Origin: Paracoccaceae bacterium | GTDB lineage: Bacteria > Pseudomonadota > Alphaproteobacteria > Rhodobacterales > Rhodobacteraceae | Reading direction: 5' to 3' | NCBI GenBank assembly: GCA_011523445.1 | Contig: WTGT01000134.1 | Span: forward strand, 1-5,721 | DNA: 5,721 nt | Part shown: in pieces, positions 1 through 5,721 of the stretch | Layout of the letters: each line of letters begins with the position of its first letter | Numbering within the stretch: position 1 is the stretch's first letter | The notes under the pieces: generated by a model | Databases searched by the model: none | Told to the model about the DNA's origin: nothing | Seen by the model: only the letters and a program-made list of their open reading frames with translations | Made by a program: the position numbers and the translations under genes

Positions 1-366
1 CTGGTCAAAAACAAGTCCAGCAGCATTGGAATATTAAGGTCCGTTGGTTTGACCCGGGGATCAATCATGAGGATTTTCTTCATATTTGGTGCCTTGATCG
101 GTACAACCGGGACGATAGCAGGTGTTATTTTCGGGTGCTTGTTTGCAATTTACATTGACCCGATATTCACCTTTGTAAATTATCTGGCCGGCGGTGATGT
201 CTGGGACCCATCAGTAAGATTTCTTTCAAATGTTCCTGCAAAAATAGAATTTTTTGATGTTTTGTCTGCTGTCATTCTATCATTGGTTCTAACCTATGGA
301 GTAACCCTTATTCCAGCGAGTAGAGCAGCCAATATGTATCCAGGTGAAGCCATCAGATATGAATGA
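1..366 (+). CDS. lolC: Lipoprotein-releasing ABC transporter permease, LolC/LolE family (3' part only)
   Basis: This is the C-terminal 121 residues of an inner-membrane permease that works with LolD to lift lipoproteins out of the inner membrane and hand them to periplasmic LolA. The reading frame is open from the first base, so the gene begins upstream; the TTG at 49 is internal. Visible landmarks are the FtsX-type cytoplasmic segment at residues 5-25 (KSSSIGILRSVGLTRGSIMR), a hydrophobic span at about 25-52, a periplasmic stretch containing the VPAKIEFFDV element, a last membrane span at about 86-107, and the family's typical ending PASRAANMYPGEAIRYE, which closes a complete C-terminus. The stop overlaps the start of lolD by 8 bp, so the two are almost certainly co-transcribed and translationally coupled. 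LolC, LolE and the single-permease form seen in many alphaproteobacteria cannot be told apart from this fragment, so the symbol is provisional. Confidence 0.92.
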   Translation: MVKNKSSSIGILRSVGLTRGSIMRIFFIFGALIGTTGTIAGVIFGCLFAIYIDPIFTFVNYLAGGDVWDPSVRFLSNVPAKIEFFDVLSAVILSLVLTYGVTLIPASRAANMYPGEAIRYE

Positions 367-1039
367 TTCGGTTTTAACTGCCAGGGGTATTGGCAAATCC
401 TATAATTTGGGAAAACCCAATGAGGTCATGGTCCTGAAAGACGTTGACCTTAACATGAATCATGGGGAAGTGGTCGGTCTGCTTGCCCCGTCTGGAGCAG
501 GAAAATCTACCCTATTGTTTATATTGGGTTTACTGGAATCCTTTGACAAGGGATCTCTGGAAATTAATGGCAAGGATGTGACTAAGGCTTCAGATTCTGC
601 CAGAACGGAGGTCAGGAGAAAGGAAGTGGGTATTGTTTACCAATTTCATCATTTGTTACCTGAATTCAATGCGCTGGAAAATGTGATGATACCACAACTT
701 GCAAATGGTATCGCCAAATCCAGTGCCTGTAAACATGCTAGCGAATTGCTTGAGAGAGTAGGTTTGAGCGATAGGATAAATCATCGTCCATCGGAATTGT
801 CTGGTGGTGAACAACAAAGAGTCGCAATTTGTCGGTCCCTGGCTAACTCACCCAATTTGCTTCTGGCTGACGAACCTACGGGTAATCTGGATGTGGATAA
901 TTCCCAACAGGTTTTTGAAGTGATTAAGGAACTGGTAAAAGTTTCTGGCATAAGTGCCCTGATCGCTACACACAACCTCAGTCTTGCAGAACAGATGGAT
1001 AGGGTCGTTTGTTTGGAAAATGGTGTACTGATTGAGTGA
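359..1039 (+). CDS. lolD: Lipoprotein-releasing system ATP-binding protein LolD
   Basis: This is the cytoplasmic ATPase that powers the Lol permease during release of outer-membrane-destined lipoproteins. The 226-residue product has the usual LolD length and every ABC motif in order: a Walker A region (LLAPSGAGKST, about residues 41-51), a Q-loop within YQFHHLLPEF, the LSGGEQQRV signature, Walker B LLLADEPTGNLD and the H-loop histidine in IATHN. The first glycine of the textbook Walker A is alanine; as I recall, this is usual in alphaproteobacterial LolD and is not a defect. The ATG at 359 is chosen because the product then starts MNDSVLTARGIGKSY, matching family starts, and a Shine-Dalgarno-like AGGTGA lies at 342-347. 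A GTG at 344 in the same frame would add five residues but has no ribosome site in front of it. The start lies inside the permease gene, and the stop is 2 bp from the stop of a convergent gene. Confidence 0.96.
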   Translation: MNDSVLTARGIGKSYNLGKPNEVMVLKDVDLNMNHGEVVGLLAPSGAGKSTLLFILGLLESFDKGSLEINGKDVTKASDSARTEVRRKEVGIVYQFHHLLPEFNALENVMIPQLANGIAKSSACKHASELLERVGLSDRINHRPSELSGGEQQRVAICRSLANSPNLLLADEPTGNLDVDNSQQVFEVIKELVKVSGISALIATHNLSLAEQMDRVVCLENGVLIE

Positions 1040-1049
1040 ATTCAGTTAC
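1025..1049. terminator. Possible weak bidirectional terminator across the convergent stop codons
   Basis: GTACTGA at 1025-1031 pairs with TCAGTTAC at 1042-1049 (seven pairs, one bulged T at 1047), leaving a 10-nt loop that contains the lolD stop. The far arm overlaps the stop of the opposite gene. A short T run follows on each strand: TTTT at 1055-1058 for the + strand, and AAAA at 1017-1020, which reads as TTTT on the - strand. The stem is short and AT-containing and the T runs are only four bases, so it is weak as an intrinsic terminator and may be chance. No better candidate is seen at this junction. Confidence 0.25.
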
Positions 1050-2061
1050 AGGAATTTTGCAGTTCGATCCACTCAGTGTCTTCTAGCAGTTGTTGCGGGA
1101 TACCATCAAGAGTATCCTCATCGGTGAACAGTTCCGGGTCCATGCCTTCGGATAAAAGAAATATTGAAAATGGATCGGGAGGTATACCTTTTTCCAAAAA
1201 CTTCCGGTACAGAATATCTTCGGGAACATAGATTGTGGATGGTTTTGCAAGTTCAGTAGCAAATTCTTGATAAATGTAGGGTGAAATTTCTCTTCCCAAC
1301 AATAATCTGAGCGAGGTCAGCAATCCGGCAGTTTCCATGAAATCAATGAGTGAATCCTTGATCCTGTTCCTTTCATTGGCCAGAAGCAAATAACCCGCAA
1401 AAACTTCTGGCTTGTCATCATATAGATTGAATTGTGCACCATTAATTACAACAATACCACCTGGCAAAACTGTTGCACTAGGTATCCCTCCTGAAACAAG
1501 CCTGATTTCATAGTTGGTTTCAGGAAAAAGACGGTTTTCGAATTTATCCACAATTGTATCGTCAACCAAACATTCGATATTTCCAAGTTCAAGAATATTT
1601 GCGTAAATGGTTTCACCGATTTCCGTCCGCTTGGGTCCAACAATGGCTCGGGCGATATTCTGTCCGATGTAATCTGAGTAATAGTATGTAATTCCGACCA
1701 TCACCAGGACGAAGGCAATGAATTTACCAAAGAATTTCCAGAAATTACCCCTGGGTTTTTCGATAGCTTGACCTTCCACCTGTACAAGGTCCCTGATGGC
1801 ATTTACCATCAGGTCATCATTGATCAGTATGAATTCATTTCCAGATGAATCTGGAGAAAAGCAGTAATAGTATTCGCTGGGAGGTTGCTCGATTATGGTA
1901 TCCAATGACCAATGTCTCAATACTGTTCCCGTTCCATCGGAAGACAGAAAGGTCAATGTATGACTGCCGTATTTGACAATGACCGATTGCTTAGTCGTGG
2001 TTTCTGGCGATTGCCATAATCCTTCACACTCAAGGATTACATAACCCGGGAAAGCAATCAT
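1042..2061 (-). CDS. Single-pass membrane protein resembling DUF7092/M48 peptidases but lacking the zinc-binding motif
   Basis: No function is assigned. The 339-residue protein has three parts. Residues 1-95 are a beta-rich cytoplasmic-type domain whose pattern (GLWQSP...HTLTFLS...LRHWSLDTI...LINDDLMVNAI) resembles the N-terminal domain of alphaproteobacterial M48-family membrane peptidases. One hydrophobic span follows at about 107-130, after a basic stretch. The C-terminal domain carries M48-like landmarks: IGETIYANI at 148-156, a cysteine at 164 and PSATVLPGGIVVINGA at 194-209, which parallels the family's NAFALPGG strand. Where HExxH should follow, the sequence is FAGYLLLANERNR (221-233), and no histidine occurs after residue 50. 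It is therefore probably a catalytically dead relative. The frame is intact, so it is not a decayed gene. ATG at 2061 is preceded by AGGA (2071-2074) nine bases upstream. It lies 52 bp behind the acyl-CoA ligase gene on the same strand. The homology is my recall of the family pattern, not a search. Confidence 0.7.
   Translation of the reverse strand: MIAFPGYVILECEGLWQSPETTTKQSVIVKYGSHTLTFLSSDGTGTVLRHWSLDTIIEQPPSEYYYCFSPDSSGNEFILINDDLMVNAIRDLVQVEGQAIEKPRGNFWKFFGKFIAFVLVMVGITYYYSDYIGQNIARAIVGPKRTEIGETIYANILELGNIECLVDDTIVDKFENRLFPETNYEIRLVSGGIPSATVLPGGIVVINGAQFNLYDDKPEVFAGYLLLANERNRIKDSLIDFMETAGLLTSLRLLLGREISPYIYQEFATELAKPSTIYVPEDILYRKFLEKGIPPDPFSIFLLSEGMDPELFTDEDTLDGIPQQLLEDTEWIELQNSCN
1792..1813. 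repeat. Perfect 8-bp inverted repeat inside the M48-like gene
   Basis: CCTGATGG at 1792-1799 and CCATCAGG at 1806-1813 are perfect reverse complements around a 6-nt loop. It lies in the codons for residues 83-90, between the N-terminal domain and the membrane span. No T run follows on either strand, so it is not an intrinsic terminator. The mRNA could fold into a hairpin here; chance is also possible. Confidence 0.45.
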
Positions 2062-2070
2062 TTGAATCCA

Positions 2071-2074
2071 GTCC
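2071..2074 (-). promoter_or_regulatory. Ribosome binding site of the M48-like gene
   Basis: On the - strand AGGA lies nine bases before the ATG at 2061. It sits in the 52-bp gap after the ligase stop codon (2062-2113), which shows that this gene has its own translation start even if it is transcribed together with the ligase. No convincing promoter was found in the gap. Confidence 0.5.
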
Positions 2075-2097
2075 TATTCAATCCTGAGATATGCCAA

Positions 2098-2111
2098 GTT
2101 AAACGTATAAC
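2098..2111. repeat. Small imperfect palindrome just after the acyl-CoA ligase stop
   Basis: GTTAAACGTATAAC is symmetric at 12 of 14 positions (GTTA-A-ACGT-A-TAAC). It begins three bases past the ligase stop codon on the - strand. It is too AT-rich and too short for a terminator and has no T run. It could be a small operator for the downstream gene or simply chance. Confidence 0.25.
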
Positions 2112-2113
2112 AC

Positions 2114-3745
2114 TTATGTTTCTTTCAGTCGCTCACGCAATTGAAACTTTTGGATTTTGCCAGTGGCCGTTTTCGGAAGTTCTCCCAAACTTACTCCCTT
2201 CGGAGTTTTAAATCCGGCCAGATGCTCACGACAGAAATCAATTATTTCATCTGAAGTGGGATTTTCATCTGGCTTCAACTCAACAAATGCAAATGGTACT
2301 TCCCCCCACTTGGGATCAGGCTTGGCGACCACGGCACAAAGAAGAACCGAAGGGTGTTTCATGATTATCCCCTCAACCTCAACCGAGGAAACATTCTCTC
2401 CACCGGAAATGATTATATCCTTTGCCCGATCGGTAATTTGAATGTAACTGTCCGGAAATTGAACGGCTATATCACCAGAGGCAAATTTACCTCCATCAAA
2501 GGAATTCCTTGTTGCTTTCGGATCACGATAATATCCCTTCATGACAGAATTGCCACGAATGAAAATTTCTCCAGTCGTATGCCCGTCATTGGGCACGGGA
2601 GATTTGGTTTCAGGATGCAAGACCTCAACATACTCCATGTGTGGAAAGGCCACGCCCTGCCGTGCCTTGATTTCGGCTTTCTGATCAGGATTCAATTTCT
2701 CCCATTCACTATCCTGCCAAACACATTCGGTTATATGACCGAAGGTTTCAGTCAAGCCATAAACCTGTGTTACATTGAAATTCAGGGATTCAAAAGCCTG
2801 CAATGTAGCTGGGGCAGGAGGTGCACCTGCAGTGAAGACTTCCACCTTATGCTTGATTTTTCTTCTTTCTTTCTCGGGGGCATTGGCAAGCATGTTCAAT
2901 ACGATCGGTGCGCCACCCAAATGGGAAATGCCTTCGTCGGCAATCATATCAAAGATGTATTTCGCGGTAATATCCCGGCAACAGAATACAGTTCCACCAA
3001 GGAGAGGCATCATCCAGGAATGATTCCAGCCATTGCAATGAAACAATGGAACAATTGCGAGGAATTTTGGAAATAGGGTCAATCGCCAGCTGACAACAGT
3101 TCCCATGGTCATCAGGTAAGCTCCACGATGCTGGTAAACAACTCCTTTCGGCTTGCCGGTTGTTCCTGAGGTATAATTCAGTGAAATACTTTCCCATTCA
3201 TCATCGGGAAAATTCCAGTCGAAGTCTGGATTGCCCGAAGCGACCAACTCCTCATACCCCATGTATCTGGAACTTGCCTCATATTCGGACAACTCATCAT
3301 GTGCCTCAATGATTATAGGGGCTTTATTGCCATTTTCATTGATCGCCTCCTCCAGCAAGGGAAGAAATTGACTATCCACAATAATCAATTTCGGATTGGC
3401 ATGTCCAAGGATGTATTCAATCGTACCCTTGTCCAGCCTGATATTAATTGTATTCAATACGGCACCACAGGCTGGTACACCAAAATGTGCCTCCACTTGG
3501 GGTATCGTATTCGGTAGGATGGTCGATACCACATCACCGGGATTGATACCCAATCGGCTTAATCCGGAGGCAAGACGGGAAATCCTTTCGGCGTATTTTG
3601 AATAATTATATCGACGGGAACCGTAAACCAGGGCCTCACGATCTGGATAAACATTTTTTGCCCGATTGAGGTGGGAAAGTGGTGTTAAGGGTACAAAATT
3701 AGCTTCGCAGCGTTCCAAACCGCTTTCATCTTCCAACCACCCCAT
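2114..3745 (-). CDS. AMP-forming acyl-CoA ligase of the AcsA/DmdB-like group
   Basis: This cytoplasmic enzyme joins a carboxylic acid to coenzyme A through an acyl-adenylate, using ATP. The 543-residue product has the standard length and all core motifs, numbered from the ATG at 3745: P-loop YTSGTTGKPKG at 191-201, YGLTET at 329-334, SGD at 423-425 with the ribose-binding aspartate, the hinge KDIIISGGENVSS at 442-454, and the C-terminal catalytic lysine K530 in KTATGKIQK. The opening ANFVPLTPLSHLNRA, EAHFGVPACGAVLNTIN and the FHCNGW motif place it in the group holding medium-chain acyl-CoA ligases, methylmercaptopropionate-CoA ligase DmdB and the plant benzoate-CoA ligase relatives. Substrate is not decidable from sequence. 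The ATG at 3745 is chosen because GAGG sits five bases before it; an in-frame TTG at 3763 would place that site inside the gene. It lies 103 bp after the fadJ-like gene on the same strand, which supports a role in acyl-CoA breakdown. Confidence 0.93.
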   Translation of the reverse strand: MGWLEDESGLERCEANFVPLTPLSHLNRAKNVYPDREALVYGSRRYNYSKYAERISRLASGLSRLGINPGDVVSTILPNTIPQVEAHFGVPACGAVLNTINIRLDKGTIEYILGHANPKLIIVDSQFLPLLEEAINENGNKAPIIIEAHDELSEYEASSRYMGYEELVASGNPDFDWNFPDDEWESISLNYTSGTTGKPKGVVYQHRGAYLMTMGTVVSWRLTLFPKFLAIVPLFHCNGWNHSWMMPLLGGTVFCCRDITAKYIFDMIADEGISHLGGAPIVLNMLANAPEKERRKIKHKVEVFTAGAPPAPATLQAFESLNFNVTQVYGLTETFGHITECVWQDSEWEKLNPDQKAEIKARQGVAFPHMEYVEVLHPETKSPVPNDGHTTGEIFIRGNSVMKGYYRDPKATRNSFDGGKFASGDIAVQFPDSYIQITDRAKDIIISGGENVSSVEVEGIIMKHPSVLLCAVVAKPDPKWGEVPFAFVELKPDENPTSDEIIDFCREHLAGFKTPKGVSLGELPKTATGKIQKFQLRERLKET

Positions 3746-3848
3746 AATTTCCTCACAAAACAATTACATAAATTAGTCCTGAACCTGACTATAGCAGGAT
3801 TTCAACTTTTTCCCACCCGTAGAGTTTCCCTGCAGGATCATTCAGGAG
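3746..3848 (-). other. 103-bp gap between the fadJ-like and acyl-CoA ligase genes
   Basis: This is the longest non-coding stretch in the window. It contains no small gene. It holds the 8-bp palindrome CCTGCAGG (3829-3836), a 7-bp direct repeat GCAGGAT (3794-3800 and 3832-3838), and a perfect 7-bp inverted pair, TCCTGAA (3777-3783) and TTCAGGA (3841-3847), with a 57-nt separation. A TATAGT hexamer on the - strand (3788-3793) could serve as a -10 element, but no good -35 is found at the right distance. There is no stem followed by a T run, so read-through from the upstream gene is plausible. Confidence 0.45.
3751..3754 (-). promoter_or_regulatory. Ribosome binding site deciding the acyl-CoA ligase start
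   Basis: On the - strand GAGG (within TGAGGAAATT) lies five bases before the ATG at 3743-3745. This favours that ATG over the in-frame TTG at 3761-3763, which has no comparable site upstream and would add six residues (MFCEEI) not seen at the start of this family. Confidence 0.75.
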
Positions 3849-5721
3849 TTAATAGAAAGTCCGCTTGTCCAGTTTCATTTCCTGTAGCAGGGTAGGGGGT
3901 TCGAACCGCTTTCCAAACTGGTTTTTCAGTGATGAACAAAGGGTAATGGTTTGATCAATACCCTGGGTATCCACCCAAGAAAATGGCCCACCTGACCAAG
4001 GTGCAAAACCCCAGCCGAAAATAGCCCCAACATCACCTTCCCTTACATCAACCAGTATATCCTCTTGAAGGGTCTTGATGGCTTCCACAACCTGAATGAC
4101 CAGTAGCCTGTCTTTTACCGTGGATACCGAAGGTTGTTCTGATGAAGGAGGAAAGAGATTACAGATACCTTCCCATAAACCAAGCCTTTTGCCCTTCGAA
4201 TCATATTCGTAAAACCCGGCATTGGATTTACGGCCCAACCGTCCGATACCAGCCAGCTTGAATACCACTCGATCAGCATCATTCTCCATATAATCATCAC
4301 CCAAGGCCTCTCTGGAGGCAGTGGCAATATGAACTGCCAATTCGAGGGAAGTTTCATCAATAAGCTGGAGTGGCCCCAAAGGCATTCCAATCTGCTTGGC
4401 AGCATTTTCAATTAATGCGGGATGATATCCTTCACCCACCATGGACACGCCTTCATTGATATAGGGAATAATGCATCTGTTGGCATAAAAGAAGCGGGAA
4501 TCATTAACAATGATGGGTGTTTTGCGTAACTTTCGCACTAGGTCAAAAGCCTGCGATACCGATTGATCATTTGTTTGTCGGCTCTTTATAATTTCTACCA
4601 GAGCCATTCTTTGAACAGGGCTGAAGAAGTGAATTCCGACAAAGCGTTCCGGTTTTGAGACGGATTTTGACAAATCGGAAATCGGCAAAGTAGAAGTATT
4701 GGAGGCAATCAGGCAGTCATCCGAAACTATATTCGATACCTGTCTGAATATATCCGCTTTGATGTCGGGATCTTCAAAAACAGCCTCGATTACAAATTTA
4801 CACTCACGCAATGCACTCAGATCGGTTGAAAAGTTTATCTGCTCAATTGTTGATTGTGCCTTCTCAGTTGACATTCGTCCTCTTGCTACATCCTTTTCCA
4901 AGATGCTCTGAATCTTCCCTTTTCCTTTTTCAAGGGCCGTTTCATCCTTATCGACAAGGAATACACTTAATCCTGATTGTGCAGCGACCTGGGCAATTCC
5001 CGATCCCATCATGCCCGCACCAATGACTCCCAGACTTAGTAGATTCAGCTTAGGTGTATCCTTGGGTCTGCGATGGCCTTTTTCCAATAGTTTCTTATTG
5101 ACAAACAGGGTATTTATCATCGCTGAGGAAGACGGGTTTACCAATACCTTTGCAAACCATTTGGCTTCATTCCTGATAGCCTGGTCAAATGGCAGCATCA
5201 TCCCTTCGTAAATTGTGGAAATTGCTGCTTGTGCGGCTGGATAGAGACATTGTGTTTCACCTGCAACCAAAGCGCTGGCTCCAGCAAAATTCAGGAATCC
5301 CTGCCTATCATAAGGACTGCCTCCCGGTATTTTGAACCCTTTCTTATCCCAGGGTTTGATTATATCGTCCGGGGTGGCGTTAAGTACCCATTCCTTTGCT
5401 CTTGAGAGCAATAGCTCGGGTGGTACTACCTCATCAACCAACCCGGCATTCAAAGCATCTTTCGGTTTGGGAGTCTTACCTTTCAGGATAAATGGCGCGG
5501 CAGCCAATATCCCCAATCTTCTGGCAAGCCTTGTCGTTCCACCACCTCCAGGAAAAATACCTACGAGTATCTCGGGCAATCCGATGCTAGCTTTGGGGTT
5601 ATCTGCACATATTATTCTATGAGTGCTGATGGCAATTTCATAACCGATCCCGACGGAGGTTCCATTCAATGCTATGGCCACCGGTTTACCAGCTTTGCCA
5701 GTTTTTGGATCACCCCCAGCC
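3849..5721 (-). CDS. fadJ: Bifunctional enoyl-CoA hydratase / 3-hydroxyacyl-CoA dehydrogenase (5' end beyond the window)
   Basis: This enzyme catalyses two beta-oxidation steps: hydration of 2-enoyl-CoA and NAD-dependent oxidation of the 3-hydroxyacyl-CoA. The frame runs open off the window edge, giving 623 visible residues; comparison with FadB suggests roughly 90 are missing. The GTG at 5681 is an internal valine codon, not a start. Numbered from the first full codon, the crotonase domain keeps both catalytic glutamates, E28 in GIGYE and E50 in GLPE. The Rossmann fold has GVIGAGMMG at about 231-239. The dehydrogenase keeps the catalytic histidine H364 in GIHFFSPV, E376 in LVEII and N414 in YANRCIIPY, with the spacing of E. 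coli FadB. Two C-terminal 3HCDH repeats follow (GRLGRKSNAGFYEY; DVGAIFGWGFAPWSGGPFSW). The visible end, with WDKKGFKIPGG and PPTLLQEM, fits the alphaproteobacterial FadJ type. One oddity is isoleucine at the usual oxyanion-hole glycine (I25). No thiolase domain is present, so a separate thiolase is expected. Confidence 0.94.
   Translation of the reverse strand, partial: AGGDPKTGKAGKPVAIALNGTSVGIGYEIAISTHRIICADNPKASIGLPEILVGIFPGGGGTTRLARRLGILAAAPFILKGKTPKPKDALNAGLVDEVVPPELLLSRAKEWVLNATPDDIIKPWDKKGFKIPGGSPYDRQGFLNFAGASALVAGETQCLYPAAQAAISTIYEGMMLPFDQAIRNEAKWFAKVLVNPSSSAMINTLFVNKKLLEKGHRRPKDTPKLNLLSLGVIGAGMMGSGIAQVAAQSGLSVFLVDKDETALEKGKGKIQSILEKDVARGRMSTEKAQSTIEQINFSTDLSALRECKFVIEAVFEDPDIKADIFRQVSNIVSDDCLIASNTSTLPISDLSKSVSKPERFVGIHFFSPVQRMALVEIIKSRQTNDQSVSQAFDLVRKLRKTPIIVNDSRFFYANRCIIPYINEGVSMVGEGYHPALIENAAKQIGMPLGPLQLIDETSLELAVHIATASREALGDDYMENDADRVVFKLAGIGRLGRKSNAGFYEYDSKGKRLGLWEGICNLFPPSSEQPSVSTVKDRLLVIQVVEAIKTLQEDILVDVREGDVGAIFGWGFAPWSGGPFSWVDTQGIDQTITLCSSLKNQFGKRFEPPTLLQEMKLDKRTFY

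Noticed and set aside
479..514. LolD Walker A begins with alanine instead of glycine (APSGAGKST)
   Set aside because: The GxGKST core is intact and, as I recall, this form is common in alphaproteobacterial LolD. All other ABC motifs are present, so there is no sign of lost ATPase function.
2471..2479. Acyl-CoA ligase A7 motif reads SGD instead of TGD
   Set aside because: Serine for threonine is a conservative change and the ribose-binding aspartate is kept, so I do not treat it as a defect.
2354..3076. 240-codon open frame on the + strand opposite the acyl-CoA ligase gene
   Set aside because: It is antisense to a gene with every family motif. Its translation has no recognisable domain, and it is the expected kind of shadow frame.
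3743..3763. Upstream TTG start for the acyl-CoA ligase
   Set aside because: The Shine-Dalgarno site GAGG would lie inside the gene, and the extra six residues are not typical of the family. The ATG at 3745 explains the sequence better.
3788..3793. Promoter with TATAGT as -10 before the acyl-CoA ligase
   Set aside because: The hexamer 17 bases upstream (GTGGGA) matches only half of the -35 consensus, too little to call a promoter.
5679..5681. GTG as the start of the fadJ-like gene
   Set aside because: The frame stays open to the window edge, and the residues upstream (ending GKAGKP) fit the crotonase strand before ALNGT. The real start is outside the window.
1..5721. Mobile element, CRISPR array, defence system or RNA gene
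   Set aside because: No transposase, integrase, direct-repeat array, tRNA-like cloverleaf or rRNA sequence was found. All long frames are accounted for by Lol, acyl-CoA metabolism and the M48-like protein.

Overview
The window reads as a piece of an alphaproteobacterial chromosome of moderate, slightly AT-leaning composition. The lineage call is an inference. It rests on the LolD Q-loop context (QFHHLLPEF), on a FadJ-type bifunctional enzyme with the long alphaproteobacterial-style linker and C-terminal domain, and on a membrane protein built like the DUF7092/M48 proteins common in Rhodospirillales-like genomes. It could come from a marine or uncultured member; nothing here fixes the genus.

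Layout. On the + strand, positions 1-1039 hold the 3' end of a LolC/LolE-type permease gene and a complete lolD, overlapping by 8 bp: the inner-membrane machine that releases lipoproteins to LolA. Everything after that is on the - strand. Read in transcription order these genes are a bifunctional enoyl-CoA hydratase/3-hydroxyacyl-CoA dehydrogenase (fadJ-like, 5' end beyond the window), an acyl-CoA ligase of the AMP-forming family that includes DmdB, and a single-pass membrane protein of 339 residues. The two blocks converge, with only 2 bp between the lolD and membrane-protein stop codons.

How they work together. The ligase would activate a carboxylic acid to its CoA thioester. The FadJ-like enzyme would hydrate and oxidise the corresponding enoyl-CoA. 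The pair therefore looks like part of a beta-oxidation or related CoA-thioester degradation route, with an acyl-CoA dehydrogenase and a thiolase expected outside the window. Chain length and substrate cannot be read from the sequence.

The most unusual item is the membrane protein at 1042-2061. Its overall plan and several landmarks match membrane-anchored M48-type metallopeptidases, yet there is no histidine anywhere after residue 50, so the HExxH zinc site cannot exist. It looks like an intact pseudo-peptidase rather than a broken gene. No RNA gene, insertion sequence, CRISPR array, prophage gene or attachment site was seen. No non-coding stretch reaches 300 bases; the longest is about 103 bp, between the fadJ-like and ligase genes.
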